From positions 1 through 64,000 of the forward strand of contig JAOFTV010000006.1 in NCBI GenBank assembly GCA_028045305.1: a stretch of 64,000 nucleotides of DNA. Reading direction: 5' to 3'. Shown one piece after another: positions 49,396 to 58,037 of this stretch. The DNA is from Opitutales bacterium. GTDB lineage: Bacteria; Verrucomicrobiota; Verrucomicrobiia; Opitutales; Seribacteraceae. Made by a program: the position numbers and the translations under genes. Each line of letters begins with the position of its first letter. Positions within the stretch are counted from its first letter, which is position 1. The notes beneath the pieces are model-generated. The model did not search any database. It saw nothing but the letters and a program-made list of their open reading frames with translations, and was not told the DNA's origin.

Positions 49396-50496
49396 ATGCC
49401 TGCCTCAAAAAAAACCGCGTTTGACCCCGTCGAAGATGCGATCTCCGATATCGCTAATGGACGCATGGTCATAGTCACGGACGACGAAGATCGCGAAAAC
49501 GAGGGCGATTTGGTCATGGCCGCATCAAAAGTAACTCCAGAAGCGATTAACCATATGATCGCACATGCCCGCGGATTGATCTGTGTACCCCTATTGAGTA
49601 ATCAGTTAAAAAGACTTGGGGTATCAAGCATGGTACCTCACAACCGTGAAGCTCAGCGTACCGACTTTACTGTATCTGTCGATGCTGCCGAAGGCATTAC
49701 CACGGGGATTAGTGCTTTCGATCGTTCTTCCACAATTCAGATTCTTGCCAATCCAACGGGCAATCCCGAAGAATTGGTCCAACCCGGTCATGTCTTTCCC
49801 TTGCGTGCCCGCTCCGGTGGGGTTTTGGAACGTGCTGGCCATACCGAAGCCGCCGTGGATCTCGCCTCTCTTTCTGGATTACATCCCAGCGGTGTAATTT
49901 GTGAAATCCTTAAAGAGGACGGAACCATGGCTCGTCTGCCTGACCTTCTTAAGCTCAAGAAAAAATGGGGGATGAAGCTGATTTCTATCGCTTCCTTGAT
50001 CGAATACCGTCACCAGCGCGAACGGTTGATCAACAAGGTAAGTGAATCAGAATTTCCCACGAAATATGGAACCTTTACATTGCATGTCTTTTCCAGCGTA
50101 CTTGACCGGCGCATCCATTATGCCCTGACCCTTGGAAAAATTTCCAAGCACTCAACCACTTTGGTCCGCGTACAATCGGCCAATGTACTTACAGATGCAC
50201 TTGGCCTTTCAACCAAGGGACGTCCGAGCAGCGGGATTACTGAAGCTATGGAAGCGATTGCCAAGAATAAGTCAGGTGCTCTTATCTATTTGGAACCTCG
50301 CCGTAAGGAGGCTGAGGAAATGATCGGTTCTGAACTTACCCCTGGCAAGATGGACTTTCGGGATTATGGAATTGGTGCCCAAGTCCTGTCTGCACTTGGT
50401 ATTAAGAAATTACGTCTGCTCACCCGGGATCGTCGACGCGTCGTTGGTCTCGAAGGATATGGACTGGAAATTGTCGAACGCACCCTACTCTCCTAA
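49396..50496 (+). CDS. ribBA: RibBA-like: DHBP synthase with degenerate GTP cyclohydrolase II domain
   Basis: The N-terminal half (residues about 1-205) is 3,4-dihydroxy-2-butanone 4-phosphate synthase, which makes the four-carbon unit of riboflavin from ribulose 5-phosphate. DDEDRENEGDLVMAA, VSVDAAEGITTGISA, GHVFPLRAR and GHTEAAVDLA carry the usual metal and substrate residues. The C-terminal half (about 210-366) aligns with GTP cyclohydrolase II (ALTLGK, RDYGIGAQVLSALGI). However, the zinc-binding segment that should read like SECLTGD...RCDCG is here VQSANVLTDALGLSTKG, with no cysteine. It is probably inactive as a cyclohydrolase, as in described RibBX proteins. It is followed 6 bp later by ribH. 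Confidence 0.93.
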   Translation: MPASKKTAFDPVEDAISDIANGRMVIVTDDEDRENEGDLVMAASKVTPEAINHMIAHARGLICVPLLSNQLKRLGVSSMVPHNREAQRTDFTVSVDAAEGITTGISAFDRSSTIQILANPTGNPEELVQPGHVFPLRARSGGVLERAGHTEAAVDLASLSGLHPSGVICEILKEDGTMARLPDLLKLKKKWGMKLISIASLIEYRHQRERLINKVSESEFPTKYGTFTLHVFSSVLDRRIHYALTLGKISKHSTTLVRVQSANVLTDALGLSTKGRPSSGITEAMEAIAKNKSGALIYLEPRRKEAEEMIGSELTPGKMDFRDYGIGAQVLSALGIKKLRLLTRDRRRVVGLEGYGLEIVERTLLS

Positions 50497-50502
50497 AATT
50501 CT

Positions 50503-50970
50503 ATGAGTACAGATTATCCAAGCCCTCCTCAGATCGACCCATCTCCATTTGCTTTTGGAATTGTTTGTGCCCGCTTTAACGAGTCTTTAACTCAGAGCCT
50601 GCTTGATCGCGTGCTCGAAATTTTACAGGAACAGGGAAAACCCGCCGAGCTTGTCATCGAGCGGGTTCCAGGTTCACATGAAGTTCCCGCCGGACTTTCC
50701 CTGCTGGCAGACAGCGGTCGATTTTCCTGCCTTATTGGATTGGGTGTGGTCATCAAAGGAGCGACTTCGCACCACCACTTGGTCGCTGAATCGGCCGGAA
50801 ATGCCATCCAATCCCTCGTGGTCAAACACCGCTTACCTATAATCAATGGAATTGTGGTAACGGATGACTTGAATTCCGCCGAGGAGCGCATTACCGGTTC
50901 GCTCGACCGCGGGCGCGAATTCGCACACGCCGCTTTGGAAATGGCAAGCCTTCGACAAAGATGGACTTAG
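50503..50970 (+). CDS. ribH: 6,7-dimethyl-8-ribityllumazine synthase
   Basis: Lumazine synthase condenses the ribBA product with the pyrimidine intermediate, the penultimate step to riboflavin. In 155 residues it shows FGIVCARFNESL, VPGSHEVPAGL, GVVIKGATSHHHLV (the His-containing active-site loop, with HHHLV where HFDYV is more usual) and INGIVVTDDLNSAEERI. Length is typical. It starts 6 bp after ribBA and its end overlaps nusB by 10 bp, a common ribH-nusB arrangement. Confidence 0.95.
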   Translation: MSTDYPSPPQIDPSPFAFGIVCARFNESLTQSLLDRVLEILQEQGKPAELVIERVPGSHEVPAGLSLLADSGRFSCLIGLGVVIKGATSHHHLVAESAGNAIQSLVVKHRLPIINGIVVTDDLNSAEERITGSLDRGREFAHAALEMASLRQRWT

Positions 50971-51422
50971 ACCTTATAGTTAACCCGGAATGGAGCCCTA
51001 GGCGCCAAAACCGTACTGCTGCCTTTCGCTTTCTTTATCAGTGGGAACTTAATCCGCCCGAAAATTTAGCTGAAGAATTACACGAATTTCTTGATAGGTT
51101 GGAAAAAGACGAGGGCTTTTTTGCTTATGCTATCGAATTAGTCGATGGTATTCTCGATAAACTGGAATCGGTAGATTCTTTGATCAACGAATTGGTAACA
51201 AACTGGGAATTTTCTCGTATCGCCAAAACCGATCTTGCGATCCTGCGTTTGGGTATTTATGAAATTTTATACCGTCTGGATGTTCCACCTGTTGTTGTCA
51301 TCGATGAAGCATTGGAAATCAGTAAAGATTTCTGCTCCGACAATTCCCGGAAATTTCTCAACGGTGTACTCGACGAGGCAAGTAAACGAACTGGTCGGCC
51401 AAACCGACAACCTTCAGTTTAA
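50961..51422 (+). CDS. nusB: Transcription antitermination factor NusB
   Basis: NusB with NusE binds boxA in rRNA leader transcripts and supports antitermination. The 153-residue protein has RRQNRTAAFRFLYQWEL (N-terminal arginine-rich RNA-binding helix), a central acidic stretch, and the conserved C-terminal run RIAKTDLAILRLGIYEIL and VVIDEALEISKDF followed by FLNGVLDEAS. The ATG at 50961 overlaps the end of ribH by 10 bp, which suggests coupled translation. It is convergent with the UDP-glucose dehydrogenase gene, 20 bp away. Confidence 0.95.
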   Translation: MDLDLIVNPEWSPRRQNRTAAFRFLYQWELNPPENLAEELHEFLDRLEKDEGFFAYAIELVDGILDKLESVDSLINELVTNWEFSRIAKTDLAILRLGIYEILYRLDVPPVVVIDEALEISKDFCSDNSRKFLNGVLDEASKRTGRPNRQPSV

Positions 51423-51442
51423 ACCAATTTAAATTGGCGGGC

Positions 51443-52807
51443 CTAAGCCCTGCCAATTCCCTGAGCCCGGAAGCCGATTTTTCTCAAAGCCTCAAGATCG
51501 AGCAGGTTTCGACCATCAAACAAAATAGCAGGTTGGTGCATGTCTGCATGGATGGCTGAATAGTCTAAGTCTTTAAACTCATCCCACTCAGTAAGCAGAG
51601 CAATAGCGTGAGATTCCTTGCATGCCTCGACCGCGGTGGAACAAAACTCAATTCTTCCCACAGCTTCCTCTTCTGTCCATCCAAGGGTTGAAAGGATACT
51701 CTCTTTAGTTACCCGCGGATCATAGATCGCAAGGTTTGCTTTTTCCTCGAGCAAGCGTTTGCATATTCCAATCGCTGGAGATTCCCGGGCATCATTGGTA
51801 TCTTTCTTAAAGGCATAGCCGAGAATAGAAATTCGTTTGCTTGAAACTGTATTGAACATCGAGTCGAGCAAACGGGTGACAAAACGTTCCTTTTGATACT
51901 CGTTCATTCGAATTACCTGTTCCCAGTATCCGGCAACCTGTGGTAAGTCGAAATGCCTGCAAAGGTAGCAAAGATTCAAAATATCTTTTTGGAAACAAGA
52001 ACCTCCAAACCCAATCGAACTCTTAAGAAATTTCGGACCGATCCGACTGTCTGTACCAATAGCCCGAGCAACCTCGTCCACATTGGCTTCGGTAGCTTCA
52101 CAAAGTGCAGAAATCGCATTGATGCTGGAAATTCGCTGAGCAAGAAAGGCATTGGCAGTAAGTTTAGAAAGTTCGGATGACCATAAATTGGTGGTGATAA
52201 TTCTTTCCTTGGGTACCCACTGGGCATAAATGCTTACTACTTTTTCAACCGCTTCCTGTCCAGCGGGAGAAGTTTCCCCACCGATTAGAACACGATCAGG
52301 GTTTTCTAAATCTGTCATTGCCGTTCCTTCGGCAAGGAATTCGGGATTGGAAATGACCTGGTAAGAATGTCCATTGTTCGCGGAATCCAAAATTTCTTTA
52401 ACCATCTGGGCTGTTCTTACCGGCACAGTTGATTTTTCCACCACAACTTTATCACCCCCACCTGCCCGGGCAATTCCACGGGCGCAGGATTCAACAAAGC
52501 GTAAATCTGCAGCCTGTCCTGAACCAGACCCATAATCCTTGGTCGGAGTGTTCACACTGATAAAAATAACATCGGCCGCCCGAATTTTTTCATCCACATC
52601 GGTACTGAAGAATAAATTCTTATCGCGGTTTTGACTGACAACCTCCTCAAGACCCGGTTCATAGATGGGTAGATCTCCCGAGTTCCATGCAGCAATGCGC
52701 TCTGCGTTCAAATCGACCACCGTGACTTCGGTATCGACACACTTATGTGCGATCATCGCCATGGTTGGACCTCCAACATAACCAGCTCCTATACAACAAA
52801 TTTTCAT
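51443..52807 (-). CDS. ugd: UDP-glucose 6-dehydrogenase
   Basis: The enzyme oxidises UDP-glucose to UDP-glucuronate for capsule, exopolysaccharide or cell-surface glycan synthesis. Its 454 residues begin with the NAD-binding GAGYVGGPT. They continue with [32 protein letters not shown], the catalytic cysteine in [10 protein letters not shown] (about residue 270) and [17 protein letters not shown]. The extended [16 protein letters not shown] loop resembles the animal-type UGDH subfamily, which is also found in some bacteria, rather than the shorter TuaD/Ugd loop. It is divergent from the hydrolase gene across 44 bp. Confidence 0.95.
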   Translation of the reverse strand: MKICCIGAGYVGGPTMAMIAHKCVDTEVTVVDLNAERIAAWNSGDLPIYEPGLEEVVSQNRDKNLFFSTDVDEKIRAADVIFISVNTPTKDYGSGSGQAADLRFVESCARGIARAGGGDKVVVEKSTVPVRTAQMVKEILDSANNGHSYQVISNPEFLAEGTAMTDLENPDRVLIGGETSPAGQEAVEKVVSIYAQWVPKERIITTNLWSSELSKLTANAFLAQRISSINAISALCEATEANVDEVARAIGTDSRIGPKFLKSSIGFGGSCFQKDILNLCYLCRHFDLPQVAGYWEQVIRMNEYQKERFVTRLLDSMFNTVSSKRISILGYAFKKDTNDARESPAIGICKRLLEEKANLAIYDPRVTKESILSTLGWTEEEAVGRIEFCSTAVEACKESHAIALLTEWDEFKDLDYSAIHADMHQPAILFDGRNLLDLEALRKIGFRAQGIGRA

Positions 52808-52851
52808 CGCCCCAAGACCTAGCAGGAATTAAGGAATAGGGCTACAAAAGA

Positions 52852-53700
52852 ATGGATCATACAAATATCTACACTTTGGCCTCCACTTCCATCATCGACG
52901 ACCTCATCAATTTCCCCTGGGGAAGGATGGCAATAATTGCTTTGGTCATCTACTTGATTTTGCTCTTTTATGCCTGGGTATTTGCCGATCGTATCCTTTT
53001 TCCCGCACCCAAGAATCCAGGCTATGATCAAGATAAAGAAGTCTTTTTTTTGGAAACTGAGAAGGGATCAAAAATTGCCTGCAAACATTGGAATGCGAAA
53101 AACCCCAAAGGTCTCACCCTGCTTTACAGTCACGGTAATGCTGAAGACATTGGCAGGATTGAAGAATTTCTCAAAACCTGGATTTCAGAAGGTTGGTCTG
53201 TAATTACTTATGATTACCCGGGTTATGGGCACAGCCCGGGAAAACCGTCAGAAACTGGTTGTTATCAAGCCATTGATGTCGTCTTCGAACATTTAACTGA
53301 ACAAAAAGGAATAAATCCTCATGATATTGTCATCTGGGGAAGATCACTTGGAACTGGCCCTAGCTGTTACCTCGCAGAAAAGAAAAAAGTAGGTGGTATA
53401 ATCCTTGAGACTCCGTTTATGACCGCTTTTCGAACGGTTACAGAAACCCCCTTTCTTCCCTGGGACCGTTTTCGCAACCTCGAACGGGCACCCTCTATTC
53501 ATTGCCCATCTATGGTGATTCACGGAAAAAAAGATGAGGTTGTACCCTTCCGTCACGGCAAGCGTGTATATAATGCCCTACCCGAGCCCAAACGCTTTCT
53601 CGAGTTTGAAACTGCCGGTCATAACGATTTACCCGAAATCGGAGGGGGGAAATACCGTTCCAGCATCAACGAATTTTTCAATCAAGTGCTTGGTGATTGA
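52852..53700 (+). CDS. Membrane-anchored alpha/beta hydrolase (Bem46/ABHD13-like)
   Basis: An N-terminal transmembrane segment (MAIIALVIYLILLFYAWVF, about residues 26-44) precedes an alpha/beta hydrolase domain. It has LLYSHGNAEDIG (oxyanion side), YDYPGYGHSPG, the nucleophile elbow GRSLGTG (Ser about 165), the acid in HGKKDEVVP, and the final histidine in AGHNDL. This order and the SHGNAED motif match the Bem46/ABHD13-type serine hydrolases, whose physiological substrates are mostly unknown. The start is uncertain: the ATG at 52852 gives 282 residues and an internal ATG at 52927 just before the anchor is possible. Confidence 0.85.
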   Translation: MDHTNIYTLASTSIIDDLINFPWGRMAIIALVIYLILLFYAWVFADRILFPAPKNPGYDQDKEVFFLETEKGSKIACKHWNAKNPKGLTLLYSHGNAEDIGRIEEFLKTWISEGWSVITYDYPGYGHSPGKPSETGCYQAIDVVFEHLTEQKGINPHDIVIWGRSLGTGPSCYLAEKKKVGGIILETPFMTAFRTVTETPFLPWDRFRNLERAPSIHCPSMVIHGKKDEVVPFRHGKRVYNALPEPKRFLEFETAGHNDLPEIGGGKYRSSINEFFNQVLGD

Positions 53701-53782
53701 TTTTGCTTATCGCTCCCGCTAATTTTTGCCCTGGGTTAATGATCGGAGAAAGGGAATATACATGGGTATTGGGAATAGTTAA

Positions 53783-54568
53783 ATGTTTGGAATGAATCAA
53801 AAGGAGGGGCGAATCTTTCGCATGGCTCTTATCGGCCACTTGATTTTCGCATTTTGCTTATTTGTTTATTCCTTTGTTCCTAGTTGCAAGGAAGAACCTG
53901 AAATTGTTCATGTTTTTGAACTCGCTTCTACTCCTCCACCCCCAGCCCCACAAGTTCGTAAACCCACACCTAAGCCCAAACCAGTGCTGCAAAAACCAGC
54001 ACCAAAACCACCCACACCCAAGCCAAAACCGGTAGTCAAAAAAAATATTCCTAAGCCCAAACCTGTGGTCAAAAAGCCCACAACCAAGCCAAAACCCGTT
54101 GTTCAAAAGCCCCAACCAAAAAAGATTTCCTTCGATCAATTCCGTCAAAAGCACGACTTACCCAGCTCTAAGGCTCCACCTGCCAAGCCCAATCCAAAGC
54201 CCGTAAAAATCAAAATTAATCCGAACGACTTCAGGTTGGCTCCCATCGTAATAAACACTCCATCCACCACAACTTCAACCGTTTCCCCAACCCTTATCAA
54301 TCAATACCTTGCTGGGGTAAAATCCCGTTTGGAAAGTGCCTGGCAACGCCTACTCGCCCAAGCGGATTTAGGAACGGGAGGAGTAGCCCATCTTAGTTTT
54401 CGGATCGGATCAGATGGATCACTCCTCCAACCCGTAATTACCCGTTCTTCCGGAAACTCTGCGTTAGATGACCTGGTTTTAGGCGTTGCCCGCTCGGCAG
54501 GAAATTTGGGACGTCCACCCGGAGGTTCATTTTCCTCTAGTCTGGAAATCCCCTTTCGGGTAAACTGA
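53783..54568 (+). CDS. TonB-family energy-transducer-like protein
   Basis: This 261-residue protein has the TonB plan. There is one hydrophobic anchor (ALIGHLIFAFCLFVYSFV, about residues 15-32). A proline/lysine-rich spacer with repeated KPKPVV(K/Q)K units follows (about 50-135). The C-terminal globular domain (about 165-261) has GGVAHLSFRIGSDGSLLQP, ITRSSGNSALDDL and the closing LEIPFRVN. TonB proteins transmit proton-motive energy from ExbBD to outer-membrane receptors; no exbB, exbD or receptor gene is visible here. The C-terminal domain could equally be of the TolA/TonB-like type. It is followed 5 bp later by a small membrane ORF. Confidence 0.82.
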   Translation: MFGMNQKEGRIFRMALIGHLIFAFCLFVYSFVPSCKEEPEIVHVFELASTPPPPAPQVRKPTPKPKPVLQKPAPKPPTPKPKPVVKKNIPKPKPVVKKPTTKPKPVVQKPQPKKISFDQFRQKHDLPSSKAPPAKPNPKPVKIKINPNDFRLAPIVINTPSTTTSTVSPTLINQYLAGVKSRLESAWQRLLAQADLGTGGVAHLSFRIGSDGSLLQPVITRSSGNSALDDLVLGVARSAGNLGRPPGGSFSSSLEIPFRVN

Positions 54569-54573
54569 ATTTT

Positions 54574-54720
54574 ATGAAGTTTGATTGGAAACGTCCACTG
54601 GCTCCCATTGTCCTGGTTGCGGGATTATTACTCTGTCTTTCCCGGGACCCAGTCATCGGGTTGGGAATCTTCTTAGTTTCCTTTGCTTTGATCTTCGGGT
54701 TTTCCCGAGGCTCTTCTTAG
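54574..54720 (+). CDS. 48-residue hydrophobic membrane protein (small ORF)
   Basis: An ATG at 54574, 5 bp after the TonB-like stop, opens a 48-residue frame starting MKFDWKRPLAP. It has two hydrophobic segments (IVLVAGLLLCL and IGLGIFLVSFALIFGF) separated by SRDPV, and ends in TAG at 54718. A positively charged start followed by a two-helix hairpin is typical of real small membrane proteins. It overlaps the 3' end of ppk on the other strand by 48 bp, which is the main doubt. No family was recognised. Confidence 0.55.
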   Translation: MKFDWKRPLAPIVLVAGLLLCLSRDPVIGLGIFLVSFALIFGFSRGSS

Positions 54721-56823
54721 CCGTAAAGTCTCCACTTCACGATTGGTCGCATCGATTGATTTTTCGACCAAAGAATTCTGCAGTGCAAATGCTTTACGCC
54801 CGCGTTTAACTGCAGGCACATAATTTCCACGAGTGCGCAATTCAGTGGCAAATTCATTGTCGCGGAAAAAACCGTCCATCGTTTCCAAAACCTCATTCTC
54901 CATATTATTATCCTCCACTGGAAAGACGACTTCGACACGACGGAAAAAATTACGCGGCATCCAATCAGCACTTCCCAAATACGTTCTTTTACCTGCGGGA
55001 GCATTATGAAAATGATAAACTCTGCTGTGTTCAAGAAACCGGCCGAGTAAACTACGTACGGTGATGTTTTCACTCAGTCCCTTGACCCCCGGGACTAATC
55101 CACAAATTCCCCGGACCACCAAATCTACTTTTACTCCAGCCTTCGAGGCGGCATACATTGCCTGAATAGCTTCGGGATCGATCAAGGAATTTACTTTGAT
55201 CAAAATACGGGCAGTCCTTCCCTTTTTTGCCACAACCGCTTCCTGCTCAATCAATCGCATCATTTCCGCATGCAAATTGAAGGGAGCAACCAGAATCTTT
55301 TTAAAAGTGGGTTTTCGGGTGTATCCGGTTAAAGTATTAAATAAATTTGCCAGATCCGCAGTAAATGCAACATCACTGGTAAAGAGGCTGTAATCGGTGT
55401 AGCTCTTGGCTGTACTGGGATTGTAATTGCCGGTGCCCAAGTGGGCATAGCGTTTTAATTTGCTCCCCTCCCGTCGTACAATCAAACAACATTTACAATG
55501 AGTCTTCAATCCACTCAGACCATAGACAACATGTACGCCCACCTCTTCCATCTTGCGGGACCAGGTAACATTTGCCTCCTCATCAAAACGGGCCTTTAGT
55601 TCCACCATGGCGGTTACCTGCTTCCCATTCTCGGCAGCGTCCATTAATGCCTTAATCACGGGTGAATCACCGCTTGTTCGATAAATGGTCAATTTAATGG
55701 CAAATACTTCCGGATCTACTGCGGCCGCCCGTAAAAGATCAACCATCGGAGTAAAAGAGTCATAGGGATGGTGAAGCAAATAATCCTTCTTTGCGATTTC
55801 CTTAAACAACTTACCACTCATCGAGAGAGCATTGGGCACCCTGGCTTCAAAAGGAGAAAACTTGAGATCCGGACGATCGACCAGATCTGGCAGGCTCATT
55901 AAACGAAACAGATTAATCGGACCGTTAATCCGCACGACATCCCCCTCAGCCAATTGAATAGACTTGAGCAAATAGTTCAGAACCTCCGGGTCCACCTGTT
56001 CATCAATTTCTAAACGAACCGCAGCCCCTTTTCGCCGGTTATGCAGTTCCTCCTCTATACTGAGCATAAGATTCTCGACCTCTTCCTCGTCCACATACAA
56101 ATGACTGTTTCGGGTTATCCGAAAGGCCCACGCCCCTAAGACTTCATGCCCCGGAAAAAGATCGGATACAAAATAGCGCACCACTTCGCTAAGAAATACA
56201 AATACCTCAGCCTTAGAACCCTCCTGTTCGATCTTTACCAAACGAGGAAGAATCCTTGGGACTTGAACGACAGCTCGTAGAGGTGGAGCTTTCTTCCTGC
56301 GTAAATTGCGCAAAGATACAAAAAGATTTAGAGACTTGTTTAAAATTAAGGGAAATGGATGAGTGGGATCGATGGCCAATGGAGTGAGTACGGGAAAGAC
56401 CTCGCGCCGAAAATAAGCTCGCAACCAAGTGAATTCAGATTTGGATAATTGCTCGATCGATTTAAAGACCACTCCGTTCTTTGCAAGTGCAGGCTGTAAG
56501 CTCTCCCTCCAACAGGCATATTCACGCTGGGACATCGACTTGGCCCGTTGACGCACCTCTTCCAATAATCCCTGTGGTGCACTTCCATCCAGGCTTGGCC
56601 GGGTAATGCCCGCATCCACTTTTTGCATTAATCCAGCTACCCGAATCTCATAGAATTGATCGAGGTTCGAGCTGACAAATGATAAAAATCGAGTTCTTTC
56701 CAACAAAGGATAATGCTCGGAAAAAGCCTGGTCCAATACCCGTTCGTTAAAAGCCAACCAACTTAATTCTCGATTAAAGAATCGGGCGGGAACTTCAGGG
56801 GGTTGGGTTTTTCGATCTGCCAT
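54673..56823 (-). CDS. ppk1: Polyphosphate kinase 1
   Basis: PPK1 reversibly polymerises the terminal phosphate of ATP into polyphosphate. The 716 residues are of normal length. N-terminal FFNRELSWLAFNERVL is the family hallmark. The autophosphorylated histidine lies in YAHLGTGNYNPSTA (about residue 460), and the second conserved histidine in LEHSRVYHFHNA (about 600), followed by YLGSADWMPRN. HPYDSFTPMVDLL is also diagnostic. It is convergent with the TonB-like operon and divergent from ssrA. No ppx gene is in the window. Confidence 0.96.
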   Translation of the reverse strand: MADRKTQPPEVPARFFNRELSWLAFNERVLDQAFSEHYPLLERTRFLSFVSSNLDQFYEIRVAGLMQKVDAGITRPSLDGSAPQGLLEEVRQRAKSMSQREYACWRESLQPALAKNGVVFKSIEQLSKSEFTWLRAYFRREVFPVLTPLAIDPTHPFPLILNKSLNLFVSLRNLRRKKAPPLRAVVQVPRILPRLVKIEQEGSKAEVFVFLSEVVRYFVSDLFPGHEVLGAWAFRITRNSHLYVDEEEVENLMLSIEEELHNRRKGAAVRLEIDEQVDPEVLNYLLKSIQLAEGDVVRINGPINLFRLMSLPDLVDRPDLKFSPFEARVPNALSMSGKLFKEIAKKDYLLHHPYDSFTPMVDLLRAAAVDPEVFAIKLTIYRTSGDSPVIKALMDAAENGKQVTAMVELKARFDEEANVTWSRKMEEVGVHVVYGLSGLKTHCKCCLIVRREGSKLKRYAHLGTGNYNPSTAKSYTDYSLFTSDVAFTADLANLFNTLTGYTRKPTFKKILVAPFNLHAEMMRLIEQEAVVAKKGRTARILIKVNSLIDPEAIQAMYAASKAGVKVDLVVRGICGLVPGVKGLSENITVRSLLGRFLEHSRVYHFHNAPAGKRTYLGSADWMPRNFFRRVEVVFPVEDNNMENEVLETMDGFFRDNEFATELRTRGNYVPAVKRGRKAFALQNSLVEKSIDATNREVETLRLRRASGKPEDQSKGN

Positions 56824-56885
56824 ATATCAAAACATCATTACCCTAGATTTTGGCTACAAACAACGGAATTTACTAAGAGCGCACC

Positions 56886-56914
56886 TTGACCTTCCAAACT
56901 TGCTGGGCTATTTT
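56886..56914 (+). promoter_or_regulatory. Probable sigma70-type promoter of ssrA
   Basis: TTGACC at 56886-56891 and TATTTT at 56909-56914 are separated by exactly 17 bases. They match the -35 and -10 consensus at 5 of 6 and 4 of 6 positions. Transcription would start near 56921, about 20 bases before the mature tmRNA end. Confidence 0.5.
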
Positions 56915-56941
56915 AAATCCTTTGATCTTTGAAACTTTGAT

Positions 56942-57317
56942 GGGGGTGTTCCGGATTCGACCGCAATGTGGAAAATTCGGTTGCGTGCCGAGGACGATGC
57001 TTGGCCTCGTAAAAAATGTGTCAAACCATTACATGGCAAATCCAATGTAGTACCCTTCGAGCCACAGCTCGAAGCACTTGCAGCATAGTTCTGCGACGTC
57101 GACAGTCCACTGACACCTGCTGGGTGGTCGGGGCGTTAAAAAGCAGGTAAAACCTCGGAGCGTTTGATTGTCTATCGGAGGCTAAATGGTTGAAGATAAT
57201 CTCGGTCCGAAAGGTGTTTCTTCCTTCACCGGGCTAAAATTAATAAGCAAACTACGCACGTAGACGCTGAACGGGAAGTATTGCGGGACGCGGGTTCAAC
57301 TCCCGCCACCTCCACCA
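56942..57317 (+). ncRNA. ssrA: Transfer-messenger RNA (tmRNA), one-piece
   Basis: The 5' end GGGGGTG...CCGGATTCGAC pairs with CACCTCC before a genomically encoded ACCA at 57314-57317. The T-arm reads GGGTTCAACTCCC. The tag frame starts at 57035 and reads GKSNVVPFEPQLEALAA, then TAG at 57086-57088, so it ends in the usual degradation signal ALAA. The first tag residue is read as Gly (GGC). The alternative GCA frame one base later stops after four codons and is rejected. The downstream part holds paired regions consistent with pseudoknots. tmRNA with SmpB rescues ribosomes stalled on broken mRNA. Confidence 0.95.
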
Positions 57318-57325
57318 AAGTTTCA

Positions 57326-57345
57326 AAGGCCTTTCCGGAGGCCTT
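57326..57345 (+). terminator. Hairpin just after ssrA, possible terminator
   Basis: AAGGCCT, loop TTCCGG, AGGCCTT is a perfect 7-bp hairpin starting 9 bases after the tmRNA ACCA. It lacks a downstream T-run (CAAGTATTACTC follows), so intrinsic termination would be weak. It could instead help 3'-end processing. Confidence 0.4.
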
Positions 57346-57511
57346 CAAGTATTACTCATATTAAGGGATACAGGCAGTCCAATTCCTTGATTTTGGAGAG
57401 GTCAAATCCGACAGAACAAAATCTTTTATTCAAGAATAGAAGCTGAGTATTTGCACATCGGGCTTTGAAGGCTGACTGACTCCGAGTAAAATAAACTATC
57501 TGTGCTTAAGA

Positions 57512-57835
57512 CTAGACCTTGGTCATGGGGGCGTAACGGTAATAAACTTCGAGTATCAAAATAGTCATGGTTGTTCTGTATATATCAGAGTCTCCGTGAA
57601 AGTGATATCCGTGCGGCCAATGACCATCGGATTCCTGAGCTTTCACCACAACCTGTTGGAATTTTTTATTCCATTCTCTCCAATATTTACTGCTACCAGA
57701 TCCTGTGGATTGGAAACAAGCCTGTTCATGGCAGTACCATTCATAGACATCCACCTTTTCCCACTCCTCATGAAGCCTTTTTTCGACAATAAAATCTAAG
57801 CCCTTCTTAGCCTCCGGGGATTTTGCATTTTTCAT
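57512..57835 (-). pseudogene. C-terminal remnant of a prenyltransferase/squalene-oxidase-repeat protein
   Basis: The 107-residue frame carries the end of a family seen in planctomycetes and Verrucomicrobia. KKGLDFIVEKRL, YEWYCHEQACFQSTG, YWREWNKKFQ, ESDGHWP and the closing DIYRTTMTILILEVYYRYAP are diagnostic of its terminal alpha/alpha-barrel repeats. Full-length relatives are several times longer. Upstream of the ATG at 57835 the sequence is AT-rich, soon meets stops and shows no family similarity, so the 5' part is missing. It lies about 195 bp after ssrA on the other strand and probably marks a deletion or insertion scar. Expression as a short protein cannot be excluded. Confidence 0.65.
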
Positions 57836-57910
57836 GAAAAATGAGATTGGCCGAAAATATTATTCAATATCATTAATAGTATTTTACTAACTCTCTAAGC
57901 AAAAGAGGAG

Positions 57911-57927
57911 CAAGTATGCATTACTTG
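57911..57927. promoter_or_regulatory. Short inverted repeat upstream of the thuA-like gene
   Basis: CAAGTA, spacer TGCAT, TACTTG lies about 110 bp before the thuA-like start in a 202-bp AT-rich gap. It could be an operator for the downstream polysaccharide-type genes. Short arms make chance occurrence likely. Confidence 0.2.
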
Positions 57928-58037
57928 TTTGGCAGCCTTGTCTTAAATAATTAAAGTTTATCAGAAAACCCTTTGTTGTCGCTGGCCCAAACTTCCTGTC
58001 TGAAACAACGATATCTCACTCAACACGAACAAAAATA

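Noticed and set aside
53858-54154. Antisense frame opposite the TonB-like spacer
   Set aside because: It mirrors the proline/lysine codons of the TonB-like gene and shows no independent features.
57036-57050. Alternative tmRNA tag from the GCA codon
   Set aside because: It would encode only four residues before TAG, whereas the frame one base earlier gives a 17-residue tag ending in ALAA.
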